Shown: positions 61,388 through 64,000 of the stretch, in pieces
Layout of the letters: every line of letters starts with the position of its first letter
How positions within the stretch are numbered: the first letter of the stretch is position 1
Assembly: GCA_963722555.1 (NCBI GenBank)
Contig: CAVRNQ010000005.1
Span: 124,001 to 188,000, forward strand
DNA: 64,000 nt
Reading direction: 5' to 3'
Source: Bog-366 sp963722555
GTDB taxonomy: Bacteria; Acidobacteriota; Terriglobia; UBA7540
Notes under the pieces: model-generated
What the model was told of the DNA's origin: nothing
The model's database searches: none
The model's input: only the letters and a program-made list of their open reading frames with translations
Program-made: the position numbers and the translations under genes

Positions 61388-63031
61388 TTACCTGGGAAAC
61401 TGCGCGGGGCTCTCGACGGAGGCGGCATCCTGCCAGAGGATCTCGTAGAGCTCCACGGGCGTCTGCTTGCCTTTCACCAGGATGGGTTCCAGGCGCTGCG
61501 CCGGCACCCCGCCGTTCAGTAGTGAGTAGGTAGATTCGGAGATGAGGATCTGTCCTCCGGCCGCATTCGCGCACAGGCGCGAGGCCAGGTTGACGGCATC
61601 TCCGATGACCGTGTAGTCCATGCGTTTGGCGGAGCCGATGTTTCCCGCCGTCACCGCGCCCGTATTCACCCCCACCCCCATCAGGAGCGGTTGCTGGCCA
61701 CGGTTTTCCCACTCGCGATTGAGGTGTACCAGGGCCCGCTGCATCTCGATGGCGGTTTTGGCGGCGCGCAGCGCGTCGTCGGGCTTGGGAATCGGCGCTC
61801 CATACACGGCCATGATCCCGTCTCCCAGGTATTTGTCCAATGTGCCTCCGCTATCGAAGATGAGGTCCGTCATCTCCGAGAAGAATTCGTTCAGCAGTTC
61901 CACGACAGCTTGAGGCTCCATGTGCTCCGACATGCGGGTAAAGCCGCGAATGTCTGAAAACAGGATCGTGGCGGTCTGATTTTCACCCCCCAGGTGAACT
62001 TCGTCGGGGCTGGCGAGAATCTTCTCGACGATGGCGGCACTGAGAAAGCGTTCCAGCGCCTGGCGCTCCACGACGCGGCGGGCCAGTTCTTCATGGGATC
62101 GGGCGTTGTCAAAGCTGATGGCCGCCTCGGCCGCGACCACGGAAAAAATGTTGAGTTCTTCCTTGGAGAAGGCGTAGGGTTTGCTCAGGCAATCGACATA
62201 AAAGAGCCCGAAGACACGGTCTTTGTAAATGAGCGGGGCACACATCGCGGAGCGGATGCCGGACATGCTCAGGCTCTGGCTGGAGGAAAAACGTTCATCG
62301 CTGCCCACATCATGGATCAGCAGCGGGGCGTGGTCGGTCATGACCCGGTCGATCACGGTGGTGGAGAGGGCCACGCCGCGCGCCGCAGCTTTCAGGCTCT
62401 CATCTTTGTAAAGGAGGACGGCGGGCTTGAATCCCTTCTTGTCGTCGCGGAGCATGACGAAGCCCCGTTCCACGTTCTCCATCTGAAACACCAGTTCCAT
62501 GACCCGGTGCATGACATCTTCGGGTGTAATCAGGGAGGACAGCGTCTTGCCGACCGTCAGGAGCAGCTTCAGGAGTTTGTTCTCCTGCTCCAGGACCTTT
62601 AGCCGGTCCGGGATGGCGGCCGGGCCCGGGGGCGCCATGGGCGAGGAGATCCGCAAAGCCGTGCTCAGGTCTTCTACGCGGACCAGGCCGTTCACATCCG
62701 TTACGGCGCCGCGCCCAGCCTCGATGTGCAGGTCGTGCGAGCGCGCCGACTCATACTTGAGTTCAAATATGCCGATCCCGATGCGGTCCTGGTCCGAGAG
62801 GCGGTGCTCCTGAATCGGTGCGTCGTTCACGAAGGTTCCATTCAGGCTGCCGAGATCGTTCAGAAGCGTGATGTCGCCGGGAAGCACCGTGATGCGCGCG
62901 TGGTGCCGGGAGACGCTGGAATCGCGCAGGACCAGATCGTTGGATTCCGTCCTTCCCACAGTGACCGTGGGGCTGGAAATCTCGAAGATCTGGGTCCGGT
63001 CGGAGGGATCGGTGATGACAAGTCGGGCCAT
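61388..63031 (-). CDS. FHA-GAF class III adenylate cyclase
   Basis: 547 residues. The FHA domain (about 5-95) has VTVGRTESNDLVLRDSSVSRHH and LGSLNGTFVN. A GAF-type sensor follows (about 170-315), then a short helix and the cyclase homology domain (about 355-535) with both metal aspartates (ILFSDIRGFTRM, KYLGDGIMAVYG) and the MDYTVIGDAVNLASRL segment. The Lys and Asp of these motifs favour ATP over GTP. Cytosolic, no membrane helix. It would convert a phosphothreonine or small-molecule signal into cAMP. It starts 14 bp after the upstream coiled-coil gene. Confidence 0.94.
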   Translation of the reverse strand: MARLVITDPSDRTQIFEISSPTVTVGRTESNDLVLRDSSVSRHHARITVLPGDITLLNDLGSLNGTFVNDAPIQEHRLSDQDRIGIGIFELKYESARSHDLHIEAGRGAVTDVNGLVRVEDLSTALRISSPMAPPGPAAIPDRLKVLEQENKLLKLLLTVGKTLSSLITPEDVMHRVMELVFQMENVERGFVMLRDDKKGFKPAVLLYKDESLKAAARGVALSTTVIDRVMTDHAPLLIHDVGSDERFSSSQSLSMSGIRSAMCAPLIYKDRVFGLFYVDCLSKPYAFSKEELNIFSVVAAEAAISFDNARSHEELARRVVERQALERFLSAAIVEKILASPDEVHLGGENQTATILFSDIRGFTRMSEHMEPQAVVELLNEFFSEMTDLIFDSGGTLDKYLGDGIMAVYGAPIPKPDDALRAAKTAIEMQRALVHLNREWENRGQQPLLMGVGVNTGAVTAGNIGSAKRMDYTVIGDAVNLASRLCANAAGGQILISESTYSLLNGGVPAQRLEPILVKGKQTPVELYEILWQDAASVESPAQFPR

Positions 63032-63045
63032 GAAGAGAGCCTGGT

Positions 63046-63717
63046 TTACTCTACGCGCACCACGTCGGAGAACTCCGGTTTCACACCGGCGTTCATGGTA
63101 ATGATCCGGGCACGGGCGTTGCCGGCGTCGATTACCTGGATGATCTCGATGACTCCCACCCGGCTATTGGGGTCGGTGGCTTTGTAAACGGCCAATTGTG
63201 ATCCCTGGTGTACGCCTTGCGCCGAGCCCATGTCGATCATCACATTCGAACCCTCCACGGCGGTGATATAGCCCTGGGTCGACTGGCGGGCCGCCGGGGC
63301 GGCCGGGCGCGCTGCGGTGGCCACGTCGGTCGGGGGTCCGGAGGGCTGCGCGGGTTGGCCGCTCAGCTTGTTCACGGCTGTTTCAGTTTCGGCACGCAGG
63401 TCCGCGACTGCCTTGCTCAGTTTCGCGAAATTCTCCTCGTTGCCGATGCGCAGGGAGGAGAGCATTTGGTCCAATTCCTGAAGTTGGCGCTGCTGGCGCA
63501 TCATGACGGTCTGGAGTTGCGCTTGGGTTTGTTTGATCTCAGCCAGTTGGGAGTTGAGCGCGGCCGTCTGATTCCCCATGGCCTGCATCTGCTCTTGCAG
63601 CGCCTTGAACTGGTCGTCGAGGAACTTCTGTTCATCTTCCTTGAACTTCGGCCACGCACTGGTCGTCAAGAGGAGCAGCAAGAAGATGGCAATTGCAATC
63701 TGGCGCGTCATGACCAA
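63046..63717 (-). CDS. Exported coiled-coil protein of unknown function
   Basis: 223 residues (a second ATG lies two codons in). A signal or anchor sequence (IAIAIFLLLLLTTSAWP), a long coiled coil (about 28-110, Gln/Leu heptads such as LNSQLAEIKQTQAQLQTVMM), a Pro/Ala linker (about 120-150) and a small C-terminal beta domain (YITAVEGSNVMIDMGSAQGV, GVIEIIQVIDAGNARARII) like those found in outer-membrane-associated repeat proteins (FlgT-type). Part of the minus-strand FHA operon. No specific function can be assigned. Confidence 0.75.
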   Translation of the reverse strand: MVMTRQIAIAIFLLLLLTTSAWPKFKEDEQKFLDDQFKALQEQMQAMGNQTAALNSQLAEIKQTQAQLQTVMMRQQRQLQELDQMLSSLRIGNEENFAKLSKAVADLRAETETAVNKLSGQPAQPSGPPTDVATAARPAAPAARQSTQGYITAVEGSNVMIDMGSAQGVHQGSQLAVYKATDPNSRVGVIEIIQVIDAGNARARIITMNAGVKPEFSDVVRVE

Positions 63718-63759
63718 ACCTCCCCAGTGTTTCTGCCTGTTTCGCGAACGATGCCCGCG

Positions 63760-64000
63760 CTATTGTCGGGCAAGCTGGACTTCCACGCGGGGTGTCCCGT
63801 TCGCTAAAACGTTGACTTGCTGTTGAACCGGTCGGTATCCGGAAAGCGACAGGGTCAGCATATGGGGCCCCACCGTCAAGCGAAAAGACGTCGGCGTCTG
63901 TCCGCCGGTCGGCTGGTTATCCGCAAATACCGTGGCGCCCGGGGGGATGGTCCGAACTTCCACGATCCCGGTCTGGGCGACCTCGCCGAGAGCCAGTTTC
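63760..64000 (-). CDS. PEGA-domain protein, C-terminal part (cut by window edge)
   Basis: The frame is open from base 64000 (KLALGEVAQTGIVEVRTIPP) to a stop at 63760, so a start proposed at 63963 would only be internal. The visible ~79 residues are one PEGA repeat: IPPGATVFADNQPTGGQTP, VGPHMLTLSLSGYRPVQQQV. PEGA domains often end transmembrane Ser/Thr kinases or S-layer proteins. A kinase here would complete the FHA/PP2C set, but that part lies outside the window. Confidence 0.8.
   Translation of the reverse strand, partial: KLALGEVAQTGIVEVRTIPPGATVFADNQPTGGQTPTSFRLTVGPHMLTLSLSGYRPVQQQVNVLANGTPRVEVQLARQ

Noticed and set aside
1..64000. tRNA or rRNA genes
   Set aside because: No cloverleaf with a GTTCRA T-loop and CCA-type acceptor, and no rRNA core, was recognised by eye; a tRNAscan run would settle it.

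Overview
The window looks like chromosomal DNA of a soil-type member of the Acidobacteriota (Terriglobia/Koribacter-like). The evidence is a high-GC background, a giant Oar-type TonB-dependent receptor with an N-terminal carboxypeptidase-regulatory-like domain, tandem transmembrane Ser/Thr kinases with TolB-like or TPR sensor ends, PadR/HAAS and BlaI/BlaR1-TonB pairs, and an unusually dense load of dispersed palindromic intergenic repeats. The taxonomic call is inference; no rRNA or other marker was searched.

Layout. 1-0.9 kb: 5' part of purF (minus), with a frameshift just after the catalytic cysteine. 1.3-5.2 kb: a secreted HEAT-repeat-like protein, a PadR/HAAS pair and a secreted acidobacterial-type protein. 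5.2-6.7 kb: an intact IS4-family insertion with inverted repeats and an 8-bp target duplication. 6.7-7.8 kb: a diguanylate cyclase frameshifted at a G7 run. 8.7-14 kb: two tandem receptor-like Ser/Thr kinases, one carrying an in-frame amber codon. 14.8-19.6 kb: a NagX-like acyltransferase, a CPBP protease and uvrA. 20.2-22.2 kb: BlaI plus a BlaR1-TonB fusion. 22.2-24 kb: a repeat-rich, partly AT-rich gap. 24-28 kb: a PAP2 phosphatase and a PhoB/PhoR pair. 28-33 kb (minus): fabZ-lpxA-lpxI-oxidoreductase-tonB, a lipid A/envelope block. 33-35.5 kb: folD-coaE and a DUF374 acyltransferase. 36-49 kb: a glycan-utilisation region (TonB receptor, BNR/sialidase-like protein, clan GH-A glycosidase, GH3, GH78).

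49.4-64 kb is a compact phosphosignalling neighbourhood. On the plus strand are a zinc-ribbon membrane protein, a DHH phosphoesterase, a PP2C phosphatase, a triple-FHA ABC transporter and a small membrane coiled-coil protein. Convergent on the minus strand are a PEGA-domain protein (cut by the edge, possibly the end of a kinase), a coiled-coil protein, an FHA-GAF-adenylate cyclase, a protease-like protein lacking its catalytic residues, a PHP-type metallohydrolase and a double-zinc-ribbon double-FHA protein. The set would link phosphothreonine recognition to cAMP synthesis and to an ABC exporter.

Two themes run through the window. First, several genes are broken or metastable: the purF frameshift, the cyclase G7 run, the kinase amber codon, and lpxI with an 8-bp tandem repeat inside its 5' coding end. 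Second, mobile palindromic repeats with shared terminal inverted repeats sit exactly on stop codons of several genes. A 229-bp copy also occurs twice in opposite orientation 36 kb apart. Raw reads are needed to separate biology from assembly error for the frameshifts.
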